Assembly (NCBI RefSeq): GCF_900129005.1
Contig: NZ_FQUN01000004.1
Location: 186,001-250,000, forward strand
Source: Leeuwenhoekiella marinoflava DSM 3653
GTDB taxonomy: Bacteria; Bacteroidota; Bacteroidia; Flavobacteriales; Flavobacteriaceae
Reading direction: 5' to 3'
DNA: 64,000 bases
In this document: piece by piece, positions 25,861-35,887 of the stretch
How the letters are laid out: the number at the start of each line of letters is the position of its first letter
Numbering within the stretch: position 1 is the first letter of the stretch
The notes under the pieces: generated by a model
The model's database searches: none
What the model saw: the letters and a program-made list of their open reading frames with translations, nothing else
Told to the model about the DNA's origin: nothing
Position numbers and translations under genes: made by a program

Positions 25861-28692
25861 TTAGTACCACTTGCGTGTAAATAAACTGAGCATTGTGCCA
25901 ATATCTAAGGTTACGATAAAGCGTATTTTTTGATCATAGTTGGGTTGTCCTATTTCCCATCCGTTAGAAGAATAGACGGGCAAGAAGACCTCAAAATAAT
26001 CTTCTACCAAAACAGTTCTTATCCCGCTATCGTATAAGAAACGAGCAGAATCACCTTGATTTTTTACCAAACCGATGTCTGCATAGCCGTGAATAAAATT
26101 CCAAATAGTTGTACTGGTATTTACTGATGTCATCCACTCGTTACCAAAAGGTGTGTCTAATTTAGACTTAAAACCACCCTCTGCAAGTATAAGCTGCTGA
26201 CTGAAGAGTCCTGAGCTTTCTGAACGCCCATAGTAATTATATCTAAACAAGTAATCTGTAGGTCTGTCAAGCGCAAAACTGAAATAATCTCCTCGTGAAC
26301 GGGTGTCGTTGTATAAAAATGTTCCGCCAAAGAATCTCAAATCAAACTGGCGGTTGTTTAAAAATACCCGGCGGTATTTTGCTGTGATAGAGAACTTGCT
26401 GAATTTTTGAGACAATTCAAAATCTGTATTCCAGCTAAAGGAATTAATCACACCCGGGTTACTGTTTATATAGCGTACATTAAACACACTGTAGTTAGGG
26501 TCATCATTAATAATCACATTTGATTCATCACGATATACGTTGACGTTGCTAATCGTAAGATATTGTCTCTTATCTGATCTGAAATCATCAGTTCGAAAAG
26601 CAAAAGTCACAAATGGACTGTATGTTTTATACATCGCATCTGGTGCGTATGATGATAGCGAACCAGACATTCCAAATCGAATCGCAAATAAGTTATCTTC
26701 ATCAAGATTCTGCGTGTATGAAAAGCCGGCACTACCGGTTAGCTTATTTGATTTTAAGCCATATTGAGGTTCTATCTTATAATTAAAGGGCTTTGATAGC
26801 AAGGTTTTGTTATACATTTTTGCACCTATCTTGAAACCATCGTAAAAGTTGTATTCTGCAACAGGCATAAAGAAGACTTGATTACGCGATGGGTCTTCTA
26901 GATCTTGTAAGAGTTTGAATTGAAAAGGTTTGTTAATACCTAAAAATGGGTTTACCTTTTTATAATTATTTCTTCGGTTGAATTCTGGTACAAAACCTTC
27001 GGCATTAATTACAAGCCTATCTATGCTGTCTGCCGAAATGCTGATTAGCTTCTCTTTTTCAAACCCTTCAACCCAAGTTTTAGAGATAATTTTATCACCA
27101 TTTATTCCATAAACCGGAATGGGCATTTGACTTTTTGTTTTGTTTTTAAGTTCAATTTTAAGAGAGTCTCCTTCTTTTTTTACTTCGTTGAATTTGTAAT
27201 CAATACGTTTTCTGGAATCAACAAAATCTTTAAAAAACCAATCAAGATCTTTTGAGGTTTTGCTTCTTAAAATAGTTTCGTATTCTTTAGAAGATGTGAC
27301 CTTGAGTTTATTCGCTACATAAAACTCACCAATACTTTTGTCTATAATCTCATCAGAAAGATATTCTGAGAGGTAGTTCATACCGCTCGCTGCTTTATAA
27401 GAATTGGCTATATTTTTATTGAATTTAATCAGACTGTCATAAGGTGTGGTGAGTGGTTGATCGAGATTCATACGTGCCATATGCATATACAGCAAATTAT
27501 ACTGCTCGTTGAATTCCATTTCTGAAAGGTGGAACTGTCGTGCAAGCCAATACCTGTTTAGTGTACCTACGACTTTAAGTTTAGGATAAAAATGATCCAT
27601 ATACTTCATCATCGTATAGGTCTTGATTCCGTCAGCAATCCAGCGATCATCACGCGGATTGATAAAGAGCGTACGGTCTATAAAATTGTCTACAGCTGTT
27701 TTTAGAATCTTCAATTCATATTTGAAATCCTGAGGAAACGGACTCAAAAAATCAGGTAATTGATTTAAACCGTAAACAGGATTTTCGGCATAATCAATAT
27801 TGGAAATGACCAATTTTTCAAAAGGATAATCCCCTAATTCTTGTGTAAGAAATCCAGTTATTTTATCAATAATGATTGCTTCCCGTTCTGGGATTACTTT
27901 ATCATCAGTAATATTTGTAACTACGGTGAGATTGTCAGTTTCAGTAATCTGAAATTCTGAAATCTGACGTAAATAAATAGTGGTATTGTTTCGATCTTTT
28001 CCCTCTAGATGAACAGTTCTGTAATTGTTATCTTCATTTAGAGCTGCAGAAGTTTGTTTGAGTTCATTTACAAATCGGAAATTCTTTTTATAAGAAAAGT
28101 CAATTGAAAAATCAGTGGGAGTCATAAACAGATCATCCAGATTTTTATTGCTGTAATAATGCCATGTGGTGTCATAAACCGCCGGCGCAATAAACCAGTA
28201 TTTTAAATTAAAATCACCATTATCTAGCGCTCCATAACCTGTAAATTTAGCATCAGGAATGCGTATGTTATAGTTGAGCTTAATATGTTTAGTCTCTCCG
28301 GGAAGCAGTGCCTTATTCAACATTACTTCAATAACATCTTCTGCATCATCCAGACGTTGAAATTGAAGATTTCTAAAGCTATCGCCAATTATAGTATTGA
28401 TTTTTGAAGAGCCTCTTTTATCGTCGTTGGCTAAATGAAACTTACGATCATAATTTTCAGCAAAGCGCTTACCCAGTTTAGATTGTTTTGATGAAAAACT
28501 ATGCGCCCAATCGTTGAAATAGATAGATGTTAGTGTATCATTTGAAGTGTTTTTAAAAAAGACATCCTGCTGAATTAAGAGCGTTTTAGATTCTTCGAGA
28601 AGTCTTGCACTTATATCAATACGGTTTTGTGCTTCGCTCGTTTGAGGAAGTGCCAAAAAAAACAGAAGAAGCATTATAAATAACTTCTTCAT
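25861..28692 (-). CDS. Exported M1-peptidase-like protein with C-terminal outer-membrane barrel
   Basis: A 943-residue protein with a signal peptide (about 1-21). Residues about 25-270 resemble the M1 aminopeptidase N-terminal beta domain, and about 275-500 the thermolysin-like domain with its helical tail. Where M1 enzymes carry HExxH and a downstream NEG, this protein reads ELKILKTAVDNF and WIADGIKTY, so the zinc ligands are missing. From about 590 to the end, alternating strands predominate and the last residues are FTRKWY, an aromatic C terminus typical of outer-membrane barrels. I infer a non-enzymatic surface or periplasmic protein; no function is known. Confidence 0.82.
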   Translation of the reverse strand: MKKLFIMLLLFFLALPQTSEAQNRIDISARLLEESKTLLIQQDVFFKNTSNDTLTSIYFNDWAHSFSSKQSKLGKRFAENYDRKFHLANDDKRGSSKINTIIGDSFRNLQFQRLDDAEDVIEVMLNKALLPGETKHIKLNYNIRIPDAKFTGYGALDNGDFNLKYWFIAPAVYDTTWHYYSNKNLDDLFMTPTDFSIDFSYKKNFRFVNELKQTSAALNEDNNYRTVHLEGKDRNNTTIYLRQISEFQITETDNLTVVTNITDDKVIPEREAIIIDKITGFLTQELGDYPFEKLVISNIDYAENPVYGLNQLPDFLSPFPQDFKYELKILKTAVDNFIDRTLFINPRDDRWIADGIKTYTMMKYMDHFYPKLKVVGTLNRYWLARQFHLSEMEFNEQYNLLYMHMARMNLDQPLTTPYDSLIKFNKNIANSYKAASGMNYLSEYLSDEIIDKSIGEFYVANKLKVTSSKEYETILRSKTSKDLDWFFKDFVDSRKRIDYKFNEVKKEGDSLKIELKNKTKSQMPIPVYGINGDKIISKTWVEGFEKEKLISISADSIDRLVINAEGFVPEFNRRNNYKKVNPFLGINKPFQFKLLQDLEDPSRNQVFFMPVAEYNFYDGFKIGAKMYNKTLLSKPFNYKIEPQYGLKSNKLTGSAGFSYTQNLDEDNLFAIRFGMSGSLSSYAPDAMYKTYSPFVTFAFRTDDFRSDKRQYLTISNVNVYRDESNVIINDDPNYSVFNVRYINSNPGVINSFSWNTDFELSQKFSKFSITAKYRRVFLNNRQFDLRFFGGTFLYNDTRSRGDYFSFALDRPTDYLFRYNYYGRSESSGLFSQQLILAEGGFKSKLDTPFGNEWMTSVNTSTTIWNFIHGYADIGLVKNQGDSARFLYDSGIRTVLVEDYFEVFLPVYSSNGWEIGQPNYDQKIRFIVTLDIGTMLSLFTRKWY

Positions 28693-28812
28693 AGTTTAAT
28701 CAATAAGTTTACAATGATATTTAATGAGATTTGCACTGAGGTGTCAATTTTTTCTTTTAATGAATCAATTACCATACCTAACGCAATACGTATGCCTTTG
28801 GTTTTTTCAATA

Positions 28813-29502
28813 CTAAAAATTAGGACTCAACTCATATTCATTATAGAAGTTATTCAGGACCTCAAGAACTTCATTTTCGGTATCTACCAGATGTAATAAA
28901 TCTATATCTCCGGCACTTATGGTATTGAATTTATCAAGCAACGTATTTTTAATCCATTCAAAAAGACCTTGCCAGTATTCAGTACCTACCAGAATAATTG
29001 GGAAGCGATCAATTTTATGTGTTTGAATTAGTGTGATAGATTCAAATAATTCGTCTAAAGTTCCAAAACCACCCGGCAGCACCACAAAGCCTTGCGAGTA
29101 TTTTACAAACATCACTTTACGCACAAAGAAGTAATCAAAATCTATACTTTTATCTCCATCTATATATGGGTTATCGTGTTGTTCAAAAGGGAGGTCAATA
29201 TTTAATCCCACAGAAGTTCCTCCTGCAAGATGCGCACCTTTATTACCGGCTTCCATAATACCGGGACCACCGCCGGTGATTACACCATATCCATTTTCAA
29301 CAATCTTCTCAGCAATGGCAACAGAAAGCTTGTAATATTTTTCGTCGGGTTTTGTACGGGCGCTACCAAAGATAGATACGCAAGGCCCTATGCGGCTCAA
29401 CTTCTCAAAACCGCTTACAAATTCGCCCATTATTTTAAAAATGGCCCAAGAGTCATTTGTTTTTATTTCATTCCAGCCTTTAGGCTTATTTTCGTTTCTC
29501 AT
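28813..29502 (-). CDS. LOG-family protein (TIGR00730 Rossmann fold)
   Basis: A 229-residue cytoplasmic protein. GGGPGIMEAGNKGA and the signature PGGFGTLDELFE are diagnostic of the LOG family, whose members are nucleotide-5'-monophosphate phosphoribohydrolases (cytokinin-activating in plants and some bacteria). The substrate here is likely AMP or another nucleotide. It follows uvrA on the same strand, with 36 bases between them, so the two may share a transcript. Confidence 0.92.
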   Translation of the reverse strand: MRNENKPKGWNEIKTNDSWAIFKIMGEFVSGFEKLSRIGPCVSIFGSARTKPDEKYYKLSVAIAEKIVENGYGVITGGGPGIMEAGNKGAHLAGGTSVGLNIDLPFEQHDNPYIDGDKSIDFDYFFVRKVMFVKYSQGFVVLPGGFGTLDELFESITLIQTHKIDRFPIILVGTEYWQGLFEWIKNTLLDKFNTISAGDIDLLHLVDTENEVLEVLNNFYNEYELSPNF

Positions 29503-29538
29503 AGGTGTATTGTTGTTTTTCTAAAATTAGAAGGGTGC

Positions 29539-32370
29539 CTAATTTAGTTCATTTCGTAAAAATTTTGCAGTATAGCTTTTTTTATCTTTAGCAACTTCTT
29601 CAGGAGTACCTTTTGCAACCAATTGGCCTCCATCTTTTCCGCCTTCATAACCTATATCGATTATATGGTCAGCCATTTTAATGACATCCATATTGTGCTC
29701 AATGATAAGCATTGTATTTCCTTTATCGGTTAGTTTATTAAGCACGTCCATCAGAATACGTACATCTTCAAAATGCAAACCAGTCGTAGGCTCGTCTAAG
29801 ATGTAAAAAGTATTTCCGGTATCGCGTTTTGATAGTTCGGTAGCGAGTTTAATACGTTGCGCTTCACCACCAGAAAGAGTTGTAGATTGTTGACCTAGAG
29901 ATATATATCCTAATCCAACATCTTGTATGGTTTTTACTTTTCTGAAAATTTTCGGGATATGCTCAAAAAATGGCACGGCCTCATCAATAGTCATTTCTAG
30001 CACATCGGCGATGCTCTTCCCTTTATATCTGATTTCTAATGTTTCTCTGTTGAAACGCTTTCCCTGGCAGGTTTCACATTCTACATAAACATCGGGTAAA
30101 AAGTTCATCTCAATCACACGCAAACCACCACCTTTACAAGTCTCGCAGCGTCCACCGGCAACATTAAAACTGAAACGCCCTGGTTTATACCCTCGTATTA
30201 AAGCTTCAGGAATTTTCGCAAATAAATTGCGTATTTCACTAAAAACACCGGTATATGTAGCCGGATTAGAACGCGGTGTGCGACCTATAGGTGATTGATT
30301 GATGTCTATCACTTTATCGCATTCGTCGAGTCCTTTAATGCTTTTATATGGAGCCGGTTTTTTAACGCCATTGAAGTAATGGGCATTCATAATAGGGTAG
30401 AGGGTCTCGTTGATCAACGTAGATTTACCACTACCTGAAACTCCGGTAACCACAATCATTTTCCCTAACGGAAATTCAACATTTACCTTTTTGAGGTTGT
30501 TTCCTGTAGCACCTTTTAGAACGATTTTTTTACCGTTACCTTTTCGGCGTTTTTCTGGTACAGCGATTTCTTTTTCACCGTTGAGATATTGCGCGGTAAG
30601 TGTATGCTGTTTCAGCAATTGTTTTGGAGTACCTTCACTAATTATTTCTCCTCCGTGTTTACCCGCAAAAGGCCCAATGTCTATAACATAATCGGCACGC
30701 TCTATCATATCTTTATCATGCTCTACAACCAGAATGGAGTTTCCTAAATCTCGTAAAGATTCCAGCGAGTTGATGAGTTTCTCGTTATCGCGCTGATGCA
30801 AGCCAATACTTGGTTCATCTAGAATATATAAAACACCCACAAGCTGTGAACCAATTTGAGTCGCGAGTCGTATACGTTGTGCTTCACCACCAGAAAGCGA
30901 TTTTGAACTTCGATTTAAAGAGAGGTAGGTAAGCCCCACATCAACCAAGAATTGTATTCTAGCTTTGATCTCTTTGAGAATTTCGGTGGCAATTGCGGTT
31001 TGTTTTTCGCTTAAATGCTTTGGTAATTCTTTAAACCATGCAGCAAGCTCTAAAATATCCATCTGAGCCAGATCTGCAATACTTTTTTCGCGTACGCGGA
31101 AGTATAAAGATTCTTTACGCAGTCGAGAGCCGTTACATTCCGGGCATTGTACTTTTTCCATGTACTCTTTTGCCCATCTTTTTAAAGAAGCCGAATCGTT
31201 TTTGTGATAGGTACTTTCAATAAAATTAGCAACACCTTCAAAATCTATTTTATAGTTTCGGCTAACGCCTAAGGTTTTAGATTCTATAGTAAATTTTTCG
31301 TTTCCACCATACAAAATCATTTCTATAGCTTCCTTTGGAATATCTTTTATAGGGTCTGTCAATTTAAAATCGAAGCGTTGCGCGATGATTTCAAGTTGTT
31401 TAAAAATCCAGTTGCTTTTTTGATTTCCGTGAGGAGCGAGTCCACCAGCTTTTATTGAAAGTTTAGGATCTGGAATAATTTTGTCTTCGTTTACAACTCG
31501 TAGTTCGCCGATACCATTACATTTAGGGCAAGCACCTTTAGGCGAATTGAACGAGAAATTATTAGGTTCGGGATTGGGGTAGGAAATACCAGAAGTTGGA
31601 CACATTAAACTACGACTGAAATACCGCGCTTCGTTAGTGTCATGGTCCAGAATCATCATCACATCTTCACCGTGATACATCGCGGTGTTGATTGTTTCCA
31701 GAATGCGTTTATCTATATACTGATGATCTTCGATCTTGAGACGGTCTATTACAATCTCAATATCGTGGGTTTTGTAACGGTCTATTTTCATTCCTTTTTC
31801 AATATCCCGAACTACCCCATCTACACGTACTTTAACAAAACCTTGTTTTGCAATTTGTTCAAAAAGCTCTCGATAATGTCCCTTACGACTGCGAATAACC
31901 GGTGCGAGCACGTTTACGCGTTTTCCAAGATATTCGGTTTTGATCAAATCTTTGATCTGGTCATCGCTGTAACTCACCATTTTTTCGCCTGTCTCATAAC
32001 TGTACGCGTCACTAGCGCGTGCATATAAAAGGCGTAAAAAGTCATAAATTTCGGTAATTGTACCTACGGTAGACCGCGGACTTTTACTGGTGGTTTTTTG
32101 CTCAATGGCAATAACCGGAGAAAGTCCCTGAATTTTATCTACATCAGGCCGCTCCAAGCCGCCTAAAAATTGACGGGCATAAGCCGAAAAAGTTTCTATA
32201 TATCGCCGTTGCCCTTCAGCGTAAATGGTGTCAAAAGCTAGTGAACTCTTACCACTACCTGAAAGTCCGGTGATAACCACGAGTTTCTCGCGGGGTATGT
32301 TAACATCTATATTTTTTAAGTTATGGGCTCGCGCACCATAAACTTCAATGTATTCTTGTGTTTCTGCCAT
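29539..32370 (-). CDS. uvrA: Excinuclease ABC subunit A (UvrA)
   Basis: A damage-recognising ATPase of nucleotide excision repair; it loads UvrB at lesions. I chose the ATG at 32370 ([20 protein letters not shown]); it lies 18 bases after a perfect -7 element, whereas the longer frame would start upstream of it. The 943-residue protein has both ABC cassettes: Walker [15 protein letters not shown] (near the N terminus) and [15 protein letters not shown] (about 640), signatures [12 protein letters not shown] and [12 protein letters not shown], and zinc-finger cysteine pairs ([32 protein letters not shown]). Confidence 0.99.
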   Translation of the reverse strand: MAETQEYIEVYGARAHNLKNIDVNIPREKLVVITGLSGSGKSSLAFDTIYAEGQRRYIETFSAYARQFLGGLERPDVDKIQGLSPVIAIEQKTTSKSPRSTVGTITEIYDFLRLLYARASDAYSYETGEKMVSYSDDQIKDLIKTEYLGKRVNVLAPVIRSRKGHYRELFEQIAKQGFVKVRVDGVVRDIEKGMKIDRYKTHDIEIVIDRLKIEDHQYIDKRILETINTAMYHGEDVMMILDHDTNEARYFSRSLMCPTSGISYPNPEPNNFSFNSPKGACPKCNGIGELRVVNEDKIIPDPKLSIKAGGLAPHGNQKSNWIFKQLEIIAQRFDFKLTDPIKDIPKEAIEMILYGGNEKFTIESKTLGVSRNYKIDFEGVANFIESTYHKNDSASLKRWAKEYMEKVQCPECNGSRLRKESLYFRVREKSIADLAQMDILELAAWFKELPKHLSEKQTAIATEILKEIKARIQFLVDVGLTYLSLNRSSKSLSGGEAQRIRLATQIGSQLVGVLYILDEPSIGLHQRDNEKLINSLESLRDLGNSILVVEHDKDMIERADYVIDIGPFAGKHGGEIISEGTPKQLLKQHTLTAQYLNGEKEIAVPEKRRKGNGKKIVLKGATGNNLKKVNVEFPLGKMIVVTGVSGSGKSTLINETLYPIMNAHYFNGVKKPAPYKSIKGLDECDKVIDINQSPIGRTPRSNPATYTGVFSEIRNLFAKIPEALIRGYKPGRFSFNVAGGRCETCKGGGLRVIEMNFLPDVYVECETCQGKRFNRETLEIRYKGKSIADVLEMTIDEAVPFFEHIPKIFRKVKTIQDVGLGYISLGQQSTTLSGGEAQRIKLATELSKRDTGNTFYILDEPTTGLHFEDVRILMDVLNKLTDKGNTMLIIEHNMDVIKMADHIIDIGYEGGKDGGQLVAKGTPEEVAKDKKSYTAKFLRNELN

Positions 32371-32387
32371 TTTCTTTTTCAAGTGTG

Positions 32388-32395
32388 CAAAGGTA
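32388..32395 (-). promoter_or_regulatory. uvrA promoter -7 element
   Basis: TACCTTTG on the minus strand matches TAnnTTTG exactly and is followed by GCA, the common flavobacterial context. It lies 18 bases from the chosen start. Confidence 0.6.
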
Positions 32396-32489
32396 CTGTA
32401 ATTGGGTGAAAAACTGAAGGAAGTGTCTATTTGTAAACGCATTGAATAGAGTGTTAAAAATAGAGCTTTTAGAAGCTAAAGATGGTATT

Positions 32490-33566
32490 TTAAATGCTAA
32501 GCTGATAATTCCCCAGCATTTCTTTAATGACTTCTTCAGTCTGCGATAAGTAGGCGTCTTTTTTTAAAGCTATAGCGTCTACTTTATCAAAATATGAGAC
32601 AATACTGCCGTTTTGATAAGCTTCCGGTATTACCGGGTGTACGTAATAATCTCTGCAAACGCTTCGCGTATTCCCTAACTCTTTAGCAGTTGCATCATAA
32701 GCAGTAAGAATGTTTTTAGCATTTTGTTTTTCTTCTTTTTCATAACCGATATCTCGAAGTGTTTCAAAGAAGATTTTTGATGCGGCCCAGGTTCTAAAGT
32801 CCTTTGCCGAAAATAAATCGCCGCTCAATTCGTGAATGTAATCATTCACCATCCCGCTATCTAAGTGGTCTTTAATGCCATCTTTATCGTAAAATTGAAA
32901 TAAATCCCAACCGGGTATCTCTTCACATTGATTAACCAGTTTTATCAACTGCGGATCTGTAACTGCAATGTCATGTTCTTTTCCTTTTTTTCCTACAAAC
33001 TGAAATCTGATGTCACTTTCTGTTGTTTTTAGGTGACGTGTGCGCAAGGTAGAAAGACCGTAAGTTTTGTTACGTTTTGCATAATAATCATTACCAACTC
33101 GAATGTGCGTTTCTTCCATTAATCGAATCACCAAAGCTAAAACTTTACGCTTTGTCATCTCTTCTGTGTCCAAATCTTGATCAACTTGCTTTCTCAATGC
33201 AGGTAAAATATTTGCAAAAGAGGCCTGTTTTAAAAATTTAGTTTCGTTGCGCAGTTTATTCCAGGTCTCGTGGTAGAGGTATACTTTGCGGTCTTTGTCG
33301 TCTCGACCTACCGCCTGTAAGTGCCCATTTTCGGGTTCTGCGATGAGTACATTTTGCCAAGCTGGCGGGATCACTAATTTTTTAATGCGCTTCAAAAGTG
33401 CCTTAGATTTTATGGTTTCATTGTTTTGACAGTAAGTGAATTTTTTGCCGCTTTTTTTACGACAGATGGTTAAATGTTCATCTGTAACATAGATTAAATT
33501 GGCTATACGGGCCGCCTCTTCAGGGCTGTTGAGAATGGTTTTGAGTTTTGCTTCGGTGATCGTCAT
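32490..33566 (-). CDS. DNA topoisomerase IB
   Basis: A 358-residue bacterial type IB topoisomerase, related to the poxvirus enzyme; it relaxes supercoils through a 3'-phosphotyrosyl intermediate. Catalytic residues can be placed: an arginine in VIRLMEETHIRVGN, a lysine after FVGKKGKEH, an arginine/histidine region at DFRTWAASK, and the tyrosine in the CRDYYVHP motif (about residue 311). A -7 element (TAAATTTG, minus strand 33571-33578) ends four bases before the ATG, which suggests a leaderless mRNA. Confidence 0.93.
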   Translation of the reverse strand: MTITEAKLKTILNSPEEAARIANLIYVTDEHLTICRKKSGKKFTYCQNNETIKSKALLKRIKKLVIPPAWQNVLIAEPENGHLQAVGRDDKDRKVYLYHETWNKLRNETKFLKQASFANILPALRKQVDQDLDTEEMTKRKVLALVIRLMEETHIRVGNDYYAKRNKTYGLSTLRTRHLKTTESDIRFQFVGKKGKEHDIAVTDPQLIKLVNQCEEIPGWDLFQFYDKDGIKDHLDSGMVNDYIHELSGDLFSAKDFRTWAASKIFFETLRDIGYEKEEKQNAKNILTAYDATAKELGNTRSVCRDYYVHPVIPEAYQNGSIVSYFDKVDAIALKKDAYLSQTEEVIKEMLGNYQLSI

Positions 33567-33570
33567 TCCT

Positions 33571-33578
33571 CAAATTTA
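33571..33578 (-). promoter_or_regulatory. -7 element adjoining the topoisomerase IB start
   Basis: TAAATTTG on the minus strand matches TAnnTTTG and is only four bases from the ATG, so transcription would begin at or just inside the start codon. Confidence 0.4.
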
Positions 33579-33705
33579 GGGGCAATATGAGCTGAAGTGT
33601 ACTAACGAAATGTGAAATGTCTGATCAAAAAAACTGAAAGAAAATTATGAAATATTAAGATTTGTGAAGTTGCCCTTCCTCTGAAAAGTCCTGAATAGAA
33701 ATTGT

Positions 33706-33752
33706 ATAAAAAAAATGTCCGGCAACTAAGAAGTAGTTCCGGACATTCATTT
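33706..33752 (-). terminator. Terminator of the M42 peptidase gene
   Basis: AATGTCCGG and CCGGACATT (33714-33722, 33739-33747) form the outer stem, AACTA and TAGTT the inner stem, with one bulged C. The minus strand continues with eight T. Confidence 0.88.
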
Positions 33753-33776
33753 TTGATGGCTAGTAAGAACTTTAAT

Positions 33777-34862
33777 TTAGTCAAAATAACTAAAACTCTG
33801 TCCATCTTTTATCTTTAAAACGCTCTCGTAAATCATTTTAATTACATTTTCTACATCATCGCGGTGCACCATTTCTACCGTTGTGTGCATATAACGCAAG
33901 GGTAAACTAATTAATGCCGATGGTACTCCGCCGTTGCTGTACGCAAAAGCATCAGTATCTGTACCTGTCGCACGGCTGCTTGCTGCTCTCTGAAAAGGAA
34001 TTTTCTTTTCTTCTGCAGTGTCAATAATCAAATCGCGCAGCTTCTGCTGAATTGCCGGTGCGTAAGAAATTACGGGTCCGTCACCTATAGCAGCGTGACC
34101 ATTCGTTTTCTTTTCAATCATTGGAGTTGTCGTATCGTGGGTAACGTCTGTAACGATAGCAACGTTAGGTTGAATCGCATGCGTGATCATTTCCGCTCCG
34201 CGTAAACCTATTTCTTCTTGAACCGAGTTTACAACATAAAGGCCGAAGTCTAATTTTTTATCGTTTTCCTTAAGCAAACGCGCAACTTCAGCAATCATAA
34301 ATCCGCCCATACGGTTATCTAATGCGCGACAAACAAATTTATCGCCATTAAGTACAGTGAATGTATCAGGATAGGTAATCACACAACCTACGTGAACTCC
34401 TAATTTCTCAACTTCTTCTTTAGTTTTACAACCCGTATCTATAAAAATATTGTCTAAGCTAGGCGCTTTCTCATTGCTTTTGTCACGTGTATGAATTGCC
34501 GGCCATCCAAAAACACCTTTTACGATTCCGTTTTTGGTGTGAATATTTACCAATTTAGAAGGTGCAATCTGATGATCACTACCCCCATTGCGAATTACAT
34601 AGATCAAACCATCGTCTGTAATGTAATTTACATACCATGAAATCTCATCAGCGTGCCCTTCAATAACTACTTTATATTTAGCATCCGGATTGATAACTCC
34701 TACTGCTGTACCGTAATTGTCTGTGATAAAAGTATCAACGTAGGGTTTTAGGTATTCCATCCAGATTTTCTGACCTTCCCACTCATAACCGGTAGGAGCA
34801 GCGTTATTTAAGTATGTTTCTAAAAAGTCTAAAGACTTCTTATTTAAAATGCTTTTTGACAT
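33777..34862 (-). CDS. M42-family metallopeptidase (glutamyl aminopeptidase-like)
   Basis: A 361-residue cytosolic aminopeptidase of the tetrahedral TET class. I chose the ATG at 34862 (MSKSILNKKSL); the longer frame adds a hydrophobic stretch unlike family members. Metal ligands are visible in order: His in EGHADE, Asp in CRALDNRMGG, the catalytic Glu-Glu in VQEEIGLRGA, Asp in IVTDVTHD and His near the C terminus in RYMHTTVEM. Such enzymes trim short peptides to amino acids. A strong terminator follows. Confidence 0.95.
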   Translation of the reverse strand: MSKSILNKKSLDFLETYLNNAAPTGYEWEGQKIWMEYLKPYVDTFITDNYGTAVGVINPDAKYKVVIEGHADEISWYVNYITDDGLIYVIRNGGSDHQIAPSKLVNIHTKNGIVKGVFGWPAIHTRDKSNEKAPSLDNIFIDTGCKTKEEVEKLGVHVGCVITYPDTFTVLNGDKFVCRALDNRMGGFMIAEVARLLKENDKKLDFGLYVVNSVQEEIGLRGAEMITHAIQPNVAIVTDVTHDTTTPMIEKKTNGHAAIGDGPVISYAPAIQQKLRDLIIDTAEEKKIPFQRAASSRATGTDTDAFAYSNGGVPSALISLPLRYMHTTVEMVHRDDVENVIKMIYESVLKIKDGQSFSYFD

Positions 34863-34928
34863 AATTCTATTTTTGTACGAAAGTAAGAATATTAATACCA
34901 AAACCATAAGGCAATCTTACCGATTGTG

Positions 34929-34936
34929 TACTTTTG
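34929..34936 (+). promoter_or_regulatory. -7 element upstream of the DUF4294 gene
   Basis: TACTTTTG matches TAnnTTTG exactly, 35 bases before the TTG start codon. Confidence 0.55.
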
Positions 34937-34971
34937 GAACAGTTTTAGCGTTACATTAATTAAAAATTGAC

Positions 34972-35670
34972 TTGAAGAATTATATACTTTTTTTTGTGTT
35001 ACTTTTTTCGATTTTTCTAAGGGCTCAGACAAACGAAGAGACTGAAAAGGAAACTGATACTACTGACACAGAATATTATTTTGTGGAGGGTGACAGTATT
35101 GCACGGTCTGCAATTTTTCTGGAAGATGTCATTGTTTTAAGTAGATTGAAGTTTGACGATAACACCGCTCGTAGACGTTATCTCATTTTACGTAGAAAAA
35201 CCCGTAAAGTATGGCCTTATGCCAAGCTTGCAGGAGAGCGACTGGTAGAACTCAACGAGCGTTTAGATTCTATGCAGTCAAAACGAGATCGTAAACGCTA
35301 TACTAAAATCATACAGCGCTACGTAGAAAATGAGTTTAAAGAAGAACTCAAAAAGCTAACAAGGACTGAAGGACAAATCTTGGTAAAACTGATGTATCGC
35401 CAAACAGGTCAAACCACTTTTGAACTTATAAAGAATTACCGTAGTGGTCTAAAAGCTTTCTTGCTGAATACTACGGCGAGCTTTTTTGATATCTCTCTAA
35501 AAGAGATTTACGATCCTGAAGATGTACAAGAAGATTATCTAATAGAGGATATTTTACAGCGCTCTTTTCAAGCAAAGATTTTAGAGAAGCAAGAGCCTGC
35601 AATAGAACTTAACTTTCTAGAGTTAGAAAATAAATGGAGAAAACCGAAGCCCGATCGTGGCATAAAGTGA
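34972..35670 (+). CDS. DUF4294 family exported protein (TTG start)
   Basis: A 232-residue protein with an N-terminal signal peptide (LKNYILFFVLLFSIFLRAQ). The start is TTG at 34972: an in-frame stop lies 15 bases upstream and no methionine occurs before the signal peptide. The body is very basic and helical (RRRYLILRRKTRKVWPYAKLAGERL), followed by FELIKNYRSGLKAFLLNTTASFFDISL, matching the DUF4294 family of Bacteroidota. Role unknown. The product is probably periplasmic. A 46-residue membrane protein is encoded four bases downstream. Confidence 0.85.
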   Translation: MKNYILFFVLLFSIFLRAQTNEETEKETDTTDTEYYFVEGDSIARSAIFLEDVIVLSRLKFDDNTARRRYLILRRKTRKVWPYAKLAGERLVELNERLDSMQSKRDRKRYTKIIQRYVENEFKEELKKLTRTEGQILVKLMYRQTGQTTFELIKNYRSGLKAFLLNTTASFFDISLKEIYDPEDVQEDYLIEDILQRSFQAKILEKQEPAIELNFLELENKWRKPKPDRGIK

Positions 35671-35674
35671 TTCT

Positions 35675-35815
35675 ATGGATAAGTTTAAGGTTAACTGGAT
35701 TTACATAATTGCAGCTGTAATAACGCTGATAGGTCTAGTTACCGGAAAGTATTTTTTTTTGTTTTTTGCGATTCCTTTTGGGTTCAACTGGTTTAAAAGC
35801 AAGAAGGATGAATAA
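35675..35815 (+). CDS. Small two-helix membrane protein (46 residues)
   Basis: ATG at 35675 to TAA at 35815 gives a 46-residue protein that starts MDKFKVNWIYIIAAVITLIG. It has two hydrophobic helices (about residues 8-22 and 26-38) joined by a short VTGKY turn and ends in a positively charged tail KSKKDE. The start follows the DUF4294 stop by four bases, so it is likely co-transcribed. The positive-inside tail and clean frame argue for a real gene. An opposite-strand open frame over the same bases is not supported. Function unknown. Confidence 0.65.
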   Translation: MDKFKVNWIYIIAAVITLIGLVTGKYFFLFFAIPFGFNWFKSKKDE

Positions 35816-35852
35816 AACCTGTTTCTTGAAAAACTTCGTTTAAAAAAATATG

Positions 35853-35860
35853 TACCTTTG
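35853..35860 (+). promoter_or_regulatory. pyr operon -7 element
   Basis: TACCTTTG matches TAnnTTTG; the pyrR ATG at 35888 follows 27 bases later. No PyrR-type attenuator hairpin is evident in the short leader. Confidence 0.6.
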
Positions 35861-35887
35861 TCTATCAAAACTAGCGTTTCTCCCAAT

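Noticed and set aside
28714-28896. 60-codon plus-strand open frame
   Set aside because: It overlaps the LOG gene on the opposite strand and has no family features.
33602-33805. 67-codon minus-strand open frame over the M42 terminator
   Set aside because: It overlaps the M42 gene end and its terminator hairpin and has no recognisable domain.
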